Shown: positions 33,966-43,177, numbered from the stretch's first letter. The stretch: DNA of 64,000 nt from Nocardia brasiliensis NBRC 14402 (GCF_000308475.2 NZ_BAFT02000057.1:310001-374000), one strand, 5' to 3'. Program-made: numbers and translations. Notes: generated by a model from the sequence alone, not told the origin.

Positions 33966-34172
33966 CTACTTGCCCTTGGAGCCGCTGGCGGACAGCGATT
34001 CCAGCAGACAACTCCAGTGCGCCGCGCCACCGGGGCAGCCGGGGGAGGCCACCTGATCCGCCTGCTCGGTGGACTGCAGCGGCAGTCCGGCGGCGGAGGC
34101 CGGGATCGCGGTCGCCAAGGGTGCCATCAGGAGTACACCGGCGAGCAGACCGATACGAAGCTTGGTGCGCAT
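33966..34172 (-). CDS. small secreted protein
   Basis: A 68-residue protein with a clear signal peptide: 'MRTKLRIGLLAGVLLMAPLA' and a cleavage site after 'IPASA'. The mature part is about 38 residues and holds two Cys ('SPGCPGGAAHWSCLLESLSA') that could form a disulfide. The family is not recognised. Confidence 0.6.
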   Translation of the reverse strand: MRTKLRIGLLAGVLLMAPLATAIPASAAGLPLQSTEQADQVASPGCPGGAAHWSCLLESLSASGSKGK

Positions 34173-34460
34173 CACAATTCCTTTTCGGCGGCCGGGGAGG
34201 GGATCGGCCAGCGCAGCGAAGCTACCGAGACGACCGTTCCGCCCGACAGACCTCGAAATGCCTGCCCCCGAAAGCGGGGGCGGCACAGCGGCTTACGCCG
34301 CTACGCGGCACGGGCCGGTCGCCTTCTGCGGACTCGACCATCGCGGCCGGAAGCCGGGCGGATCGCGTCCGACAGGCACCGCCCGAAACGCCCCGCGCGG
34401 CTGCCGTGGAACCACTGCGGTCTTCCGGGTAGGAATACTCATGATCCGCACCTCGATCCG

Positions 34461-35018
34461 ATGAACACTCAACACCGCGAGTCGAAATCCGAGAGGGCTG
34501 CGGTGATGGATCGAATGAGAAGGTGGGTCGTCGTGACCACGGTCGCGATCCCGGTGATCCAGGCGGTGGACATCCTTGCCCGGTTCCTGACAGGGCGCGG
34601 CTGGATATTCGCCTTCGTCTTCGTCCTCGGCGCCCCGGTGTGGCTGCTGAACTTCGGCCTGCTGGCCTGGATGGCACGCGGAATGCTCTCCCCCACAAGT
34701 ACTTTCGCCGAAGCGAGGCAATTCACCCGAGTCGGCATCTTGCTGCTGCTGTGGGCGTACGCTCTGGGCTTGACGCTCTTCTGCTGGTTCGCCGGAGACG
34801 GCGACGCATTCCGCAGCTGGCAGTCTCCGGCCGGCCGCCTACTCGGCGTGGACGACTCCGGCCGCCATTCCCCGCAATACTTGCAGTACGCCCATGGGTT
34901 CGGCATGGTCGGCCTGGCCCTCGGCTTCCTCGCTCTGTCCGGCGCCGTGTCCGTCTACACAACGATCGGTGGCCGAGTCCCCGCGCCGAAACCAGCCCGT
35001 CCAGCGCCGACCGAGTAG
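34461..35018 (+). CDS. membrane protein of unknown function
   Basis: A 185-residue protein with about four membrane helices ('WVVVTTVAIPVIQAVDILA', 'FAFVFVLGAPVWLLNFGLLA', 'ILLLLWAYALGLTLFCWFA' and 'GLALGFLALSGAVSVYTTIG') and a Pro/Ala-rich tail. ATG 34461 and ATG 34506 are both possible starts. No family is recognised and the neighbours give no clue. Confidence 0.6.
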   Translation: MNTQHRESKSERAAVMDRMRRWVVVTTVAIPVIQAVDILARFLTGRGWIFAFVFVLGAPVWLLNFGLLAWMARGMLSPTSTFAEARQFTRVGILLLLWAYALGLTLFCWFAGDGDAFRSWQSPAGRLLGVDDSGRHSPQYLQYAHGFGMVGLALGFLALSGAVSVYTTIGGRVPAPKPARPAPTE

Positions 35019-35122
35019 ACCGCAGGCACCGGCTCAGGCCAAGCGTGCGCCGACGCGGCAGTGGGTTGCCGGTGTGAGACGCGTGCCGCGCTGTTCGAAC
35101 CGGTCAGGAGTAGCCCTGGTCC

Positions 35123-35184
35123 GGGCGTGCACTTTCGGCTGATCCCAGGGGGTTTCCCCTCGTTAGAGCGAATAGTGCACGCCC
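35123..35184. repeat. nested inverted repeat between convergent genes
   Basis: GGGCGTGCACT at 35123-35133 is matched by AGTGCACGCCC at 35174-35184, and the arms continue for a few bases inward with one base inserted. A small GGGG/CCCC hairpin lies inside. The site is between convergent genes, so a bidirectional terminator is the simplest reading; a remnant of a small inverted-repeat element is possible. Confidence 0.5.
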
Positions 35185-35257
35185 AGGCCGGATCACACCA
35201 CAACAGCATCTCAGCGTACGAGTATCCGCTCTTGCCGAGGACCGTACTGGAACCAGA

Positions 35258-35668
35258 TCACGGCTGGGTGCAGGCATGTTCGCGATTGAACGCGCCGACG
35301 CTTCCGGTGCCGGTGGGCAGGTTGCGGGTGGCGTCTGCGAATGCCTCACCCGGCGTCGCCCCCTTACCGAAGCCCACGATCGGGAACCCCGCGACGATCG
35401 AGAGCGGACTCGTCACGACTGCACCACAGCCGTTCGCGAACGTCACCATCATCCGGCAGTCGATGATGCCTTGACCCTTGCACGCACGGTCGGCGGCTCG
35501 GATGGCGTCGGCTTCGGTCGGGTGGTTGACCGAAAACGCGTAGACGTTGCCCCACACACTGAGGGAACCGGCGCCCCAGTTGACCGGGTCGGCGGCGGCG
35601 GGCGGCGCCGCAAAAACGACGGCGGCACTCACCGAAAGCGCTGCGGCCGCAAAGAATTTGCTGAACAT
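35258..35668 (-). CDS. DUF4189 secreted protein
   Basis: A 136-residue exported protein. The signal peptide 'MFSKFFAAAALSVSAAVVFA' is followed by a mature domain with 'GNVYAFSVNHPTEADAIRAA' and 'CKGQGIIDCRMMVTFANGC', the Cys-rich DUF4189 pattern common in Nocardia and mycobacteria. The domain has no established function. ATG 35668 begins the signal peptide; the frame above it is noncoding. Confidence 0.8.
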   Translation of the reverse strand: MFSKFFAAAALSVSAAVVFAAPPAAADPVNWGAGSLSVWGNVYAFSVNHPTEADAIRAADRACKGQGIIDCRMMVTFANGCGAVVTSPLSIVAGFPIVGFGKGATPGEAFADATRNLPTGTGSVGAFNREHACTQP

Positions 35669-35996
35669 GTGGCGTGCTTCCTCTGCGCGCCGACCAGGGT
35701 GCGGCGATCGCATGGAAGATACCGCAGCACATGCACGCGAGATCGCCCCAAGTCTTGGGGGCACAGCAAAAACCGTCCCGGACTGCGGTATTCGTGACGG
35801 CTCTGCCGAAACCGATCTAGTCGCTTTGCCGAACACACTCGTCTACCGAGTTGCGACGCGGGTGGTGCCGGGCTATCAGAATTACGCTCGGGACGGAGTC
35901 CTCGGTCCACCGCTGCCCGTGAAGGTGCCATAGAGCAAGCGGTCAGCCATCAAAGCTGATGACTGTTGGGGTGCGTTCGACTACCTTTGCTCGTCA
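35669..35996. other. intergenic region with no gene seen
   Basis: These 328 bases separate the DUF4189 gene and an HNH-like remnant, which are divergent. It probably contains the DUF4189 promoter. Overlapping frames on both strands look noncoding. Confidence 0.45.
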
Positions 35997-36215
35997 ATGG
36001 ACCACCGACCGCAGCCTTCTCGTCGTCAGACAGCAGCTGACAAGAAGACCTGCATATTTTGTGACATGCCCGGTCGACTGACCGAGGAGCACGTCTTTGG
36101 TGATTGGCTACGTAAGCTCGGTTTCAAGAAAAACCTGGGACACACGCTGACCGAAGCATCCTGTAATGCTGGTTACGGATCGGCGCCGCTGCCCAGGCTG
36201 ACTCCCACTGAGTGA
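35997..36215 (+). pseudogene. truncated HNH-endonuclease-like N-terminus
   Basis: A 72-residue frame with 'KKTCIFCDMPGRLTEEHVFG' and 'DWLRKLGF'. The C-x-x-C and the E-H-V-F-x-D-W pattern match the start of predicted HNH nucleases found in phages and defence islands, normally 200-300 residues. The remainder is missing and the sequence after residue 45 loses resemblance. It is considered a remnant. Confidence 0.5.
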
Positions 36216-36264
36216 AGTACATTCGCTGTGGATCTTGCGGCGGGTCAACGCGGGTGGGTGTTTG

Positions 36265-36543
36265 ATGGTGGTCAAGATGTTCGGCGCTCTCGGACTGTTC
36301 AGCGGGATGATTGCCGTAGCGACGTTTCAGCTTTGGTGGATGCTGTCGCGTCCGCGGGTAGAAGTCGAAGTCGGTGCGGACTTCTATGGCTCGTCTCAGT
36401 CGTCGGGTGTCGTCACCGATGTCTACTACCCGGTTGTCGGCAGTTGGCTGTATTTACTGTTGCTCGCTGCGCCGTTGGCTCTCGGGATCGCGATCGGAAC
36501 TGCCTTGACACGCGCTGGCTGGAGTTTGTCTCGAGAGAGATGA
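36265..36543 (+). CDS. small membrane protein
   Basis: A 92-residue protein with two membrane helices ('FGALGLFSGMIAVATFQLWW' and 'SWLYLLLLAAPLALGIAIG') separated by an acidic loop. ATG 36265 is the likely start, though the frame is open to 36235. The surrounding DNA is somewhat richer in A+T than the core genes. The function is unknown. Confidence 0.5.
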   Translation: MVVKMFGALGLFSGMIAVATFQLWWMLSRPRVEVEVGADFYGSSQSSGVVTDVYYPVVGSWLYLLLLAAPLALGIAIGTALTRAGWSLSRER

Positions 36544-36661
36544 GCCGGGGAAGGGGCTCGTGGATGCGATCCTGTCCGTCGAAGGCGAAGTAGCACCGAA
36601 ATGCCGAATTGAGGATATCTGGCCGGGAGTTCTCGCTTCCTTGTTCGAGGGGAAGGCCAGA

Positions 36662-37372
36662 TCATGTCGGAGCAACGACCAGGGCGATCGCGGCATTGAG
36701 AATGATGCCGATACCGATACCGCCCACGGTCCATCCGAGAGCTTTGGCGCTGTTGCGGCTCAGCCATTCGTTGATTCGTTGCAGGAATGGATCGACCCGC
36801 TGGTGCAGGGCGAAACGGGCCAGGGCTAAGGCGATGGCGGGCAGGGTCATGACGATGCAGTAGCCGGCCAGCGTGATACCGATCAGGTGCCAGGCGAGAT
36901 CGGCGTTGGCGAGCAGGCCGACCGCGGCGAGGTAGGGCAGCATGGTGGCGACTTCCAGCGCGGCCGCGACGAGCGCGAGTTTCATGAGGCTTCCCGCACT
37001 GCCGGTGCCCGACATCGTCCTGGACCGCCAGAGTTGGATGTTGCCGGGACGGCCGGCGCGCTGTGCGGCCCTGGCCTCGAGCCGATAGCTCAGCGCGATG
37101 ACGAGTGCGCCGAGGACCAGCTGCCCGATCCGAAGCGGCACTGGCGGAATGTCGATGCTACCCACCGCCTCCAGCGCCGCGTCCGCGCCGAGCACCAGCA
37201 GGATTCCGACACCGAGGTAGAACGTCGCGACCGTTGCGAGGTAGACCGCGATTCGCCCGGCCCGCAGCCGTCCTGGAGCCAATAGCAACCAGATCGGGAT
37301 GAGCAGCGTGCCGAAACTGGTGCTGTCGACAAGCGCCAGTGCGACCAACGCCGCAACAAGGGTGACAGTCAT
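36662..37372 (-). CDS. GAP/Sap-like membrane protein
   Basis: A 236-residue protein with six hydrophobic helices, related to the GAP family that includes the mycobacterial sulfolipid-addressing protein Sap and is distantly like LysE exporters. Visible features are 'LVDSTSFGTLLIPIWLLLAP' near the N-terminus and 'LALVAAALEVATMLPYLAAV' in the middle. ATG 37372 was chosen after a short noncoding extension. It may help move a lipid or small molecule, but no partner gene is adjacent. Confidence 0.75.
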   Translation of the reverse strand: MTVTLVAALVALALVDSTSFGTLLIPIWLLLAPGRLRAGRIAVYLATVATFYLGVGILLVLGADAALEAVGSIDIPPVPLRIGQLVLGALVIALSYRLEARAAQRAGRPGNIQLWRSRTMSGTGSAGSLMKLALVAAALEVATMLPYLAAVGLLANADLAWHLIGITLAGYCIVMTLPAIALALARFALHQRVDPFLQRINEWLSRNSAKALGWTVGGIGIGIILNAAIALVVAPT

Positions 37373-37559
37373 CGGTTCCTCTCGGTTCGACTTCTGTCCC
37401 ATCGTCGTGGAGCCGACCTTGTGTCCCCGTCCTCCTAAAGGACGAGCGGGGGTCGCATATCAACTGCAGTTCACCCGTGGTCACCGTTCGAGGCATTCGG
37501 GCAGTCGGCTCGCACAACTGAGTGCACGCTCATGCCGCATATCGTGTGGTCTCAGCCAG

Positions 37560-37712
37560 ATTGATCGTCGAGATAGGCGATCTTGGAGTCCGGTCTCCGA
37601 GCGCTTGATGAGGTCGAAGGGTGTTGTAGTCCCGAAGAACCGCTCGATCACCCCGTTGGTCTGCGGGGAACGTGCCCCGGCGCGGACGTGCCGCAGCGCT
37701 GGGTCGAGTGTT
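37560..37712 (-). pseudogene. transposase fragment (DDE integrase core, IS481/IS3-like)
   Basis: The minus strand reads 'LRHVRAGARSPQTNGVIERF' followed by 'FGTTTPFDLIKRSE'. The P-Q-T-N-G-x-x-E-R-F motif is the last catalytic region of the rve-type transposase core. Nothing else of the insertion sequence is recognisable, so this is a short remnant lying against the end of the cysteine-synthase-like gene. Confidence 0.7.
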
Positions 37713-38645
37713 TCAGGGTCGGCTCGCCCGGAACACAGTGGTGCTCAGGTATTTCAGGCCGGAGTCCACAGCGATGGTGGCGTCGGGACCGAGTCGACGG
37801 CCGAGTTCGATCGCCGCGACAATGTTTGCGCCGGAGGACGTTCCGGTGAAAAGCGCTTCTTCCTTCGCGAGTCGCCGTGCCATGGCTTCGGCCTCAGCGG
37901 TTGGCACGGGGCTGATCTCATCAGGGAGGTCGGGATCCCACATCGGGGGTTCATAACCGATGCCGATGCCTTCGATGAGATGCGCGCCGGGGTTCCCGCC
38001 GGAGAGCACCGCCGATTCGGCCGGCTCGACCGCGACCACCTGCAGGCGCGGATTGTGTTGTCGCAGCGGTGTGGTCGCCCCGCGCAGCGATGCTGCGGTG
38101 CCGACTGCTTGGACGAAGCCGTCGACGCGGCCAGCCGTTTGTTCCCAAATCTCTTCGCCCAAGGAGTGATAACCAGCGATGCTGGCCGTGTTGGTGAGCT
38201 GATCGGTCCAGTGGGTATCGGGTCGGCGGCCGAATTCGGCTGCGGTATCGATCATTTCGTGGATCAGCTGCTTGGTGATCTGTCCGTTCGCACTCGGAAT
38301 CAGGGTGAGTTCGGCATCCAGCGCGGCCATCTGGATCAGCTTGTCCTCGCTGAACACTGCCGAACTGACGATCCGCAGCCGGTATCCGCGCACCGCGCAG
38401 ACCAGGGCCAGCGCGGCACCGGTACTGCCGCCGGTGTATTCGACGACGGTGCCGCCAGGCTGTAGCCGGCCATCGGCCTCGGCAGCGGCAATCATGGCCT
38501 GTGCCATCCGGTCTTTCATGCTGCCGGTCGGGTTGTGTCCTTCGACCTTCACCAGAATGGTCGCGCAGTCCGCGGGCACCACCCGCTGCAGTCGCACAAG
38601 CGGTGTGCGGCCGATCGCCGTCAGCACACTGGAGCCGATTTCCAT
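37713..38645 (-). CDS. PLP-dependent cysteine synthase family protein
   Basis: A 310-residue fold-type II PLP enzyme. The Lys that binds PLP is in 'GHNPTGSMKDRMAQAMI', and the substrate loop 'VVEYTGGSTGAALALVCAVR' is typical of cysteine synthase/cystathionine beta-synthase proteins. 'VQAVGTAASLRGATTPLRQH' replaces the usual GTGGT-type phosphate loop, a departure from true CysK, so the substrate may differ. It is divergent from an HxlR regulator, which likely controls it. Confidence 0.85.
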   Translation of the reverse strand: MEIGSSVLTAIGRTPLVRLQRVVPADCATILVKVEGHNPTGSMKDRMAQAMIAAAEADGRLQPGGTVVEYTGGSTGAALALVCAVRGYRLRIVSSAVFSEDKLIQMAALDAELTLIPSANGQITKQLIHEMIDTAAEFGRRPDTHWTDQLTNTASIAGYHSLGEEIWEQTAGRVDGFVQAVGTAASLRGATTPLRQHNPRLQVVAVEPAESAVLSGGNPGAHLIEGIGIGYEPPMWDPDLPDEISPVPTAEAEAMARRLAKEEALFTGTSSGANIVAAIELGRRLGPDATIAVDSGLKYLSTTVFRASRP

Positions 38646-38764
38646 GGATTACTCGCCCTTCCCGAGGCGTACACCGACGTTGTCGATCATCGGCGCATCG
38701 CCGCGGCGCCGGAAGTTCAATTCTTGAACCGTGCACGCCGCCATGCGGCACGTACGCTGCGGGT

Positions 38765-39427
38765 ATGGGTGGTTACGGACAGTTCTGCGCCGTGGCGCGG
38801 GCACTGGATGTGCTCGGTGAGCGTTGGACGCTGTTGATCGTTCGTGAACTGCTGCTCGGCGCGTCGAGCTTCGGTGACCTGTCCCGAGGGCTGCCGCGGA
38901 TTCCCCGGGCAACCCTGTCGGCGCGGCTGCGGACGCTGCGCGCCGCCGGAGTCGTCGAGGGTTATCGCCTCACCGACGCCGGCGCCGCGCTCGCCCCGGT
39001 GGTCCGCGAGTTGGCCAGATGGGCGATCACGACCGACAGCGCCGCCTTGACCGAGGACGATCTCGACACCGCCGCCCTCACCTGGGACATGCGCCGACGC
39101 GTCGATACCGCCGCGCTGCCCGACCGCCGAGTCGTGGTCGCCATCGAATTCACCGACAGACCGGCCTCCGACCGCAGGTTCTGGCTACATCTGGATCGGG
39201 CCGGCGTGGACCTGTGCCGAGACGACACCGGCGCGCCTATCGACATCTGGCTCACCACACCCACCCGAGCGACAACCGAATGGTGGCTCGGGAATCTCTC
39301 CTGGTCGCAACTGCTTCGACAGCCCGGAGTCCAGGTGCACGGTGACCTGGCACTGCAACGTCAGATACCGCGCTGGTTCACCCGCTATGTATTCACCCCC
39401 GATTCCCTCGGAGCAAACTCGACCTGA
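38765..39427 (+). CDS. HxlR family transcriptional regulator
   Basis: A 220-residue protein. The winged helix-turn-helix begins 'GQFCAVARALDVLGERWTLL', the HxlR hallmark, and continues with 'LSRGLPRIPRATLSARLRTL'. The C-terminal 110 residues form an SCP2-like or ligand-binding domain found in the longer HxlR proteins. ATG 38765 fits the family N-terminus. It is divergent from the cysteine-synthase-like gene with about 120 bases between them. Confidence 0.85.
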   Translation: MGGYGQFCAVARALDVLGERWTLLIVRELLLGASSFGDLSRGLPRIPRATLSARLRTLRAAGVVEGYRLTDAGAALAPVVRELARWAITTDSAALTEDDLDTAALTWDMRRRVDTAALPDRRVVVAIEFTDRPASDRRFWLHLDRAGVDLCRDDTGAPIDIWLTTPTRATTEWWLGNLSWSQLLRQPGVQVHGDLALQRQIPRWFTRYVFTPDSLGANST

Positions 39428-39688
39428 GGTGTCATGACATCGAGGTGATTTCGCGCGAGGCGGTTGTTGGTGAACTCGTGCTTCGGATCACCGTCGGTCC
39501 ACCGTGTCAGGCGGTCTCAGTCGAGCGTCTCGGCCGCCGATGTGCACAGCTATCACGCGATTCATGGAAGGCTTGCAGCGGCTCACGACGCTGGAGGATG
39601 GCCTGTCTACTCGGGAGGGGCATGCACTGTCGGTATGTGCGGCTAGTCTCCCGAATCGAGGGCTGTCTTGCTTATCGATTGGAGCATT

Positions 39689-40369
39689 GTGGGATTCACG
39701 ACTGTCGACCTGCCGGACCCACAGCTGCTGTGGGATGACTGGGCGGTCTGCGCGGCTGTCGATAGTGCAGCTCGCGACGGAAGCTCGGTAGAGGTAAAGG
39801 AGCTGAGGGCGCGGTACCGGTTCGCCCACTATGACGACGGCGGCGGTAACTGGGCGGAACTGGTGCTGCTGCCGGAAAACCGAGCGGTGTTGTGCGGGCG
39901 TGACCTCGAGTTCTCCCGGACTTACTTTCGCGAAAGCATGGACGGTGTCGAGGAGATCGATGTGCTCGCAGGGGTGCCGGACTGGTGGCGGAGCGTGATC
40001 GATGATCTCGACAACGACCCGGCAAGTTGGGCACCGGTCATATCCTTCACCTACGGGTTCGATGGAAGCCATTGGCGTCGTGTTGATTACGATGTCGACG
40101 ACGGGTTCGCCGGGGCGATGCCGGATGTTGGGGATTTTGTCCGAGAAATCCTTATGGATGCCGCACAGAGCGTCCTCGACGAGGATGACGAGGGACTCGA
40201 ACCCGACCGGGCGGCTCTCGAGGATTTCGAGCCCGATGACGCAGCCCTCGAGGCTTTGTGGACGGCTGGCCGTCATTTGACTGCCGGGCACCTGCGCGCC
40301 GCTTTCGGTCCAGTTGCCGCGCACTGTGATGTCGACCGCGGTGTGCGCGCAGCTGCTGAGTTTCGGTGA
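39689..40369 (+). CDS. hypothetical acidic protein, possible orphan immunity protein
   Basis: A 226-residue acidic soluble protein with 'DLPDPQLLWDDWAVCAAVDS', 'NWAELVLLPENRAVLCGRDL' and a strongly acidic stretch 'LDEDDEGLEPDRAALEDFEP'. GTG 39689 has GGAG upstream; TTG 39668 is an alternative start. No family is recognised. Its composition and its place among immunity-type genes (SUKH at 33.3 kb, Imm7 at 41.3 kb) suggest an immunity role, without other support. Confidence 0.6.
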   Translation: MGFTTVDLPDPQLLWDDWAVCAAVDSAARDGSSVEVKELRARYRFAHYDDGGGNWAELVLLPENRAVLCGRDLEFSRTYFRESMDGVEEIDVLAGVPDWWRSVIDDLDNDPASWAPVISFTYGFDGSHWRRVDYDVDDGFAGAMPDVGDFVREILMDAAQSVLDEDDEGLEPDRAALEDFEPDDAALEALWTAGRHLTAGHLRAAFGPVAAHCDVDRGVRAAAEFR

Positions 40370-40690
40370 CGCGGCGGACCGTTCGAGGGCGGCCTTTCAG
40401 TCGCTGGAGCACCTGATGTCGAGCTGAGAGCGGGACCGCGCGCTCATGCCGCATATCGCGCTTACTCGGCAGTGAGCACCCTCAGGGATCCGTTGCCGAA
40501 CTAGCCCGAACGTCGGCCGATGCGCCCAGCGAAATCCAGATCCTTTCAGGTCGATGGCGGTTCGCGGGTCGGGGCGATCATTCATCACCGAACGCCGAGG
40601 CTGCCGCGAAAGCAGTGGTCTTGTGCAGGGTATCGAGTCGATCTGTGCCGCGCCGGCGCGCTCGGTGAAACATCGGCCACCGGAGGGTCG
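40370..40690. other. intergenic region with no gene seen
   Basis: A stretch of 321 bases with only overlapping short frames on both strands. No start signal, repeat or RNA-like structure stood out. Confidence 0.4.
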
Positions 40691-40912
40691 ATGTCGACCA
40701 GCGTGGAGATCAATCACGCGCCTGGCTACGCTATGCACTCTGATCATGCCCCTGCCGTCGCTTTGCTCATCGGAATCCTCGTCCTCACCATCCTCGTAAT
40801 GGTGACGCTCTGGTGGCGCGGCAAGTCTTGGCTTGTGGTGGTGCTCGGTGGGGTAGCTGCGGTGATCGTCGGCTACGTCGCGGGTATGGCGGCGATCTTT
40901 CTGCTGTGGTGA
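40691..40912 (+). CDS. small two-helix membrane protein
   Basis: A 73-residue protein: a short His-containing N-terminus, then two membrane helices ('AVALLIGILVLTILVMVTLW' and 'LVVVLGGVAAVIVGYVAGMA'). ATG 40691 follows a weak GGAGGG site. Proteins of this kind are common in actinobacterial islands; the function is unknown. Confidence 0.5.
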   Translation: MSTSVEINHAPGYAMHSDHAPAVALLIGILVLTILVMVTLWWRGKSWLVVVLGGVAAVIVGYVAGMAAIFLLW

Positions 40913-41309
40913 AGACGTGGTGTCGATCGCTCAATGGCCATTGGCGTGAGGCTCGGTCGGAGGTTTTCGGTTGGCGGACCGAGTCGTCCTCCCAGCAGCA
41001 GGATCTCGTTGGCCCGGATCGCGTAGTGGAGAATGGCTGCGTGAGTGGCACGCGAACTCCTCACACCCGGTCGTGGGGTCGATCGGTCGCTTCGTAAAGA
41101 GGAAGACCTCTCGGAATCGACCTCCATCAACCGATTCGGCAACGCTGCTCGGCGGGCGGGAGGCCTCTCCTGGCTCGCCATCAACTACCCGGCTCCGGCC
41201 CGACAACCACCCGTTCACCAACGTCCGCGCAAGAGAACTCCTTCGCTCAATGGCCACGGGGCATCGAAGGAAATCGAACCCTCGAGTTGCAGGTAACGGC
41301 GCGCCAGAT
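40913..41309. other. region with no confident gene
   Basis: These 397 bases contain frames on both strands without ribosome binding sites or recognised content. It may be decayed accessory DNA. Confidence 0.4.
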
Positions 41310-41699
41310 TTATTCGTCTTGGTTCTCGATCAGTGGAACGCAGGGAGACAGCAGGGTGTCGTTCCGCGTTGATGTTTGCCCGCGGCACATGACAAAAATC
41401 TGGAACTCGTTGTAGAGTTTCGGGTCTTCATCATTTCTCAGCCAAAGGGTGCCGAAAGATCCTGGCGCTATGCTGCCGATTTCTTTGAAGCCGTCCAGTA
41501 CGCTCCAGTGCGGGTGGTTCGTGTATCCAGCGAAATGAAGTTGAATTTTCCCATTGACGCGCCGGAGGTCGACGAGACCGCTACCGGTATCGAAGGCGTC
41601 GAGTCGAGCTTCCACGTCCTGGTATGTCGATTCGATTTGGGCGTGGTTGTCGTCCTCGACGTCGTATTGAACGGTGAGCCAGCCGTGGTACTCGAACAC
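41310..41699 (-). CDS. Imm7-like immunity protein
   Basis: A 129-residue protein with the Imm7 pattern: 'FEYHGWLTVQYDVEDDNHAQ' at the N-terminus, 'LHFAGYTNHPHW' and 'SIAPGSFGTLWLRNDEDP' in the middle, and 'NEFQIFVMCRGQ' with 'TLLSPCVPLIENQDE' at the end. Imm7 proteins protect against polymorphic toxins. GTG 41699 has AGGAGG upstream on the minus strand, which decides the start over longer in-frame options. It is an orphan: the nearest toxin, at 43789, is on the opposite strand and has its own downstream partner. Confidence 0.82.
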   Translation of the reverse strand: MFEYHGWLTVQYDVEDDNHAQIESTYQDVEARLDAFDTGSGLVDLRRVNGKIQLHFAGYTNHPHWSVLDGFKEIGSIAPGSFGTLWLRNDEDPKLYNEFQIFVMCRGQTSTRNDTLLSPCVPLIENQDE

Positions 41700-41916
41700 T
41701 CGACCTCCTGGTCGCTGGTCAGAACGGCGTAGTGTCGATGACAACCTCGACACCGTACCGTGCTGAGTTGCTTCGAATCGGCATTGGATGAGATCAGCTG
41801 TCGTGCAGTAGAAATCATTAGGTGAGGTCCGCGCCGGCACGGCAGTTCATTGCGTTCGCCAACCTCGAGTCGTTCCCGGTCGAGCAGGACGTGACCGGCC
41901 AGGCCGAAGAGGACAG

Positions 41917-42750
41917 TTATCCCCGCAAAACCCAGCCCTGCGCGACGTCGCCCAAGTTCCACCACGAGACATAGTGCGCATCTTGCGATTCCAGCTCCCA
42001 GCCCTCCGTCAGTCGGTCGAAGAAGGCATCATCACCAGTCTTGCCGCCCTTCGGCTCGCCTATAAATACCAAGCGAGTTCCGCCGCGGCGCTCGAACTCC
42101 CGCAAGGCCGTCGACGCCATCGAATCACCCCACCCCGGCGGCCAGCACAGGAACAACACCGACTCACCCTCGAGTGCTGAATCGAACTCCGCTGAACCAC
42201 CAACCGGATGCCACACATCCAACTGCCCAGCCGCGCCAGGAAACGACACGTTCGACGTGCTGTCCGGCGGTTCCACATCGAAAGCCGCCACATCGACGCC
42301 ACCGGCAGCCAGCTGTCCCGCCCAGTAGCCCCGCCCGGCACCCAGCTCCAGCACCTTCCGACCGCCACTGAACTGCCCGATCCACTCGATCGTCGCCGGC
42401 GACGGCACCGCATACGCGTACGCGGCCTGTAAGATCGTCTGCGCGAAAGCCAAACGGGCACTGCCCTTCTCCCGTCCGCCGTTCACCACCTGACGCTCAG
42501 CGTCCTCGGAAATGGAAGGCGCAACGATGTCCCAGTACGGATTTCTCGACGCCGACGGGCCGCCTGTCATGTAGTGCACGAGCCTCAGGTCGAACGCCGC
42601 ATCCGCAGTCGGGTCGCCTGTCCCCGCCAACATCGGTGCCGTCTCCAAGTACTCCGAAACTTTCGGATACTCCCGCCGCAACCGCTGCTCGTCGTCCAGC
42701 AGCGCGGTCAACTCCGTACGTCGCTCAGTCGTCAGTGAGAGCCCAGTCAT
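41917..42750 (-). CDS. SAM-dependent methyltransferase-like protein
   Basis: A 277-residue protein. The second half has a methyltransferase motif I ('GRKVLELGAGRGYWAGQLAA') and 'VDVAAFDVEPPDS', followed by 'GESVLFLCWPPGWGDSMAST'. The N-terminal 110 residues are helical and include 'YWDIVAPSISEDAERQVVNG'. Similar proteins turn up in toxin-immunity regions, but no substrate is known. It is the last minus-strand gene before the second toxin locus. Confidence 0.7.
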   Translation of the reverse strand: MTGLSLTTERRTELTALLDDEQRLRREYPKVSEYLETAPMLAGTGDPTADAAFDLRLVHYMTGGPSASRNPYWDIVAPSISEDAERQVVNGGREKGSARLAFAQTILQAAYAYAVPSPATIEWIGQFSGGRKVLELGAGRGYWAGQLAAGGVDVAAFDVEPPDSTSNVSFPGAAGQLDVWHPVGGSAEFDSALEGESVLFLCWPPGWGDSMASTALREFERRGGTRLVFIGEPKGGKTGDDAFFDRLTEGWELESQDAHYVSWWNLGDVAQGWVLRG

Positions 42751-43177
42751 GCCTTAGATTTTCGCCCTCTGTGGAACTTGGCGCGCTCGGTGGGAAATCC
42801 TGCCAGGCACAAGGCTTGTGGTTCCTGCCCAACATATGACGGTGGCGGGCAAACACGAATGTCCGCACCGCGGATGCGGCTACCATCTCAAAGCCCTGGG
42901 CGCAGTCCTTCCCGGATCCGTTGTTCGTTGGATCGACCGGGATGTAGCTGTTGCCGGGCTTCGACGTCGAGGGAAGCTTCCCTCCAGTCCGATCTCGGGG
43001 TCGAGCGATATCCCACGCATGAGCCAACGAATTCGCTCGTGCCCCCTGTGCCATCAATCGGCTGGGTCGACAGGCGGGTAGACCCGCAAGGCGCGACACC
43101 TATCTAAGCCGCGCTGACCTTCACGCGTCTTATAGTTACGCAATACACCGGTTGACTGCGCGGTGAGGGGAGACTGC
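42751..43177. other. upstream region of the second toxin locus
   Basis: This 427-base stretch lies between divergent genes. It has frames on both strands that I judge noncoding, though a plus-strand frame from 42838 with several Cys is not excluded. The promoter of the WXG operon is expected near 43110-43170, where the sequence becomes richer in A+T. Confidence 0.45.

Noticed and set aside
41255..41300. tRNA-like T-loop sequence on the minus strand
   Set aside because: A GGTTCGATTTCC-like stretch can be read, but the T-stem is weak and no acceptor or anticodon arm can be built, so it is not a tRNA or a clear att copy.
42838..43081. Plus-strand Cys-containing open frame before the second toxin locus
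   Set aside because: It has no ribosome binding site, the Cys are not in a recognised zinc motif, and a minus-strand frame of equal quality overlaps it.
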